Program-made: the position numbers and the translations under genes | Notes under the pieces: model-generated | The model's database searches: none | Told to the model about the DNA's origin: nothing | What the model saw: the letters and a program-made list of their open reading frames with translations, nothing else | Shown here: in pieces, positions 5,659 through 6,113 of the stretch | How positions within the stretch are numbered: position 1 is the stretch's first letter | How the letters are laid out: each line of letters starts with the position of its first letter | Assembly: GCA_004297645.1 (NCBI GenBank) | Contig: SCUG01000268.1 | Coordinates: forward strand, 1-6,113 | DNA: 6,113 nucleotides | Direction: 5' to 3' | Source: Saprospiraceae bacterium | GTDB taxonomy: Bacteria; Bacteroidota; Bacteroidia; Chitinophagales; Saprospiraceae

Positions 5659-5683
5659 CAACTTTCTAAAAACTGTCAAATCT
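5651..5683. terminator. Inverted repeat over the hutU stop codon
   Basis: AGATTTGACA (5651-5660) and TGTCAAATCT (5674-5683) are exact 10-bp complements with a 13-nt loop, and the first arm contains the hutU TGA at 5656-5658. There is no T-run after the stem, so intrinsic termination is uncertain. It could be a 3' stabilising hairpin, a weak terminator or a mobile-repeat end. Confidence 0.5.
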
Positions 5684-5783
5684 ACCCGATGAGCCGGTGG
5701 CGGGGTAAGCAGGCCGGCATCGGTGAAGGTGAGGGTCGTTGGCGGTTCGTTTTCTCAATGACAAGGTGAAGGTAAAAATTCAT

Positions 5784-5892
5784 AGTATCCCCTCAAAAAA
5801 TGCTGGTATTTCGAGCGGCAAGGTTCAAAACCCTGCCGCTCGAAAAGACTGGGTAATTTTGAAAAACTCCCATTAATTTATGAGGGGATACT
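5784..5892. repeat. MITE-like hairpin element, copy 2, with exact terminal inverted repeats
   Basis: The ends AGTATCCCCTCA (5784-5795) and TGAGGGGATACT (5881-5892) are perfect 12-bp complements. Inside lies the hairpin TTCGAGCGGCA...TGCCGCTCGAA (5810-5844), with an A-C mismatch, a 4-bp inner stem and a CAA loop. The tail between hairpin and right end (GTAATTTTGAAAAACTCCC) is almost identical to that of the copy at 1736-1880. At 109 bp with no coding capacity it fits a MITE-like repeat. No target duplication is obvious. The right end with its flank forms TACTTTTG (5889-5896), which matches TAnnTTTG and might act as an outward promoter element. Confidence 0.75.
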
Positions 5893-5955
5893 TTTGTAAA
5901 ATCTTAGAAAAAAGAAGTTGTCGTTGGGTGGGCTTTGGGTCTGAGGAACAGAAAA

Positions 5956-5998
5956 TGACAAAGCCCCCGGCATCGAAAATATGCCGGGGGCTTTGTCA
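5956..5998. terminator. Strong bidirectional stem-loop terminator
   Basis: The arms TGACAAAGCCCCCGGCAT (5956-5973) and ATGCCGGGGGCTTTGTCA (5981-5998) pair over 18 bp without mismatch around a 7-nt loop CGAAAAT. On the minus strand the stem is followed by TTTTCTG, which gives a modest U-run. On the + strand the downstream bases are less U-rich. It probably ends the hutU transcript, a convergent gene beyond the window, or both. Confidence 0.8.
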
Positions 5999-6113
5999 AG
6001 GTAACTTTAGCTCGACTTTAGCCAAAACGCACAATCTCTTTGTCAGTAGATTTAAAGGTTGTCATTTGGCGGGTTTAAGATTTTTGGGGACCAACCAATA
6101 AAGTGTGGTTGAT

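Larger units (their letters stand above)
5659..6113. other. Intergenic region after hutU without a convincing gene
   Basis: This 455-bp stretch contains, in order, the hutU stop hairpin, about 100 bp of G-rich sequence, hairpin element copy 2 (5784-5892), and the terminator stem (5956-5998). The 12-bp string TGGCGGGGTAAG at 5698-5709 also occurs in repeat R1a (1675-1686), but the flanks match only weakly. A 73-codon + frame (5880-6101) begins in the element's terminal repeat and crosses the terminator stem, so I do not call it a gene. The last 110 bp are A/T-rich with no identifiable feature. Confidence 0.7.

Noticed and set aside
3844..5679. 611-codon open frame on the minus strand opposite hutU
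   Set aside because: It is the shadow of a G/C-biased gene. Its product is low-complexity (V, G, A, F, H runs) and resembles no family, whereas the + frame is an unmistakable urocanase.
5880..6101. 73-codon + frame after hutU
   Set aside because: It starts in the terminal repeat of the hairpin element and crosses the 18-bp terminator stem, with no recognisable product.
6040..6113. Possible C-terminal end of a convergent minus-strand gene entering from the right edge
   Set aside because: Short open tails exist in all three minus frames, and the bidirectional terminator would fit, but fewer than 25 codons are visible and none is recognisable.

Overview
This window looks like part of a Bacteroidota chromosome, perhaps from the Saprospiria/Lewinella side. 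The evidence is the long (679-residue) form of urocanate hydratase with the sequence style of that phylum, two candidate TAnnTTTG promoter elements, and A/T-rich leaders without clear Shine-Dalgarno sites. The genus cannot be fixed from the sequence. All genes read on the + strand.

Layout. (1) Positions 1-1566 hold the end of a DUF3696-type AAA ATPase gene with a disrupted reading frame, overlapping by 11 bp a PIN-domain ribonuclease-like gene. (2) Positions 1567-1923 are non-coding mosaic: a short copy of the 5' end of hutU, repeat R1a, and a hairpin element with terminal inverted repeats. (3) Positions 1924-2579 hold a small gene and an HNH endonuclease gene with a 4-bp ATGA overlap. (4) Positions 2580-2841 contain the second R1 copy, a candidate promoter and a perfect 25-bp palindrome. 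(5) Positions 2842-3615 hold an unrecognised 98-residue gene directly abutting a PD-(D/E)XK/DUF4365-like gene. (6) Positions 3619-5658 are hutU, a housekeeping histidine-degradation gene whose codons are far richer in G/C than those of its upstream neighbours. (7) Positions 5659-6113 contain no convincing gene. They hold an inverted repeat over the hutU stop, a second copy of the hairpin element and a strong 18-bp terminator stem.

Interpretation. Three consecutive two-gene modules, each pairing a partner protein with a different predicted nuclease (PIN, HNH, PD-(D/E)XK-like), are stacked upstream of hutU. The 91%-identical R1 repeat stands in front of the second and third modules. A duplicated hutU 5' fragment lies 2 bp after the first module, and intact hutU begins 3 bp after the third. 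This suggests that the hutU start is a recurrent insertion point where nuclease cassettes with toxin-antitoxin or phage-defence character accumulate. The architecture and repeats are read from the sequence; the defence or addiction role is inference.
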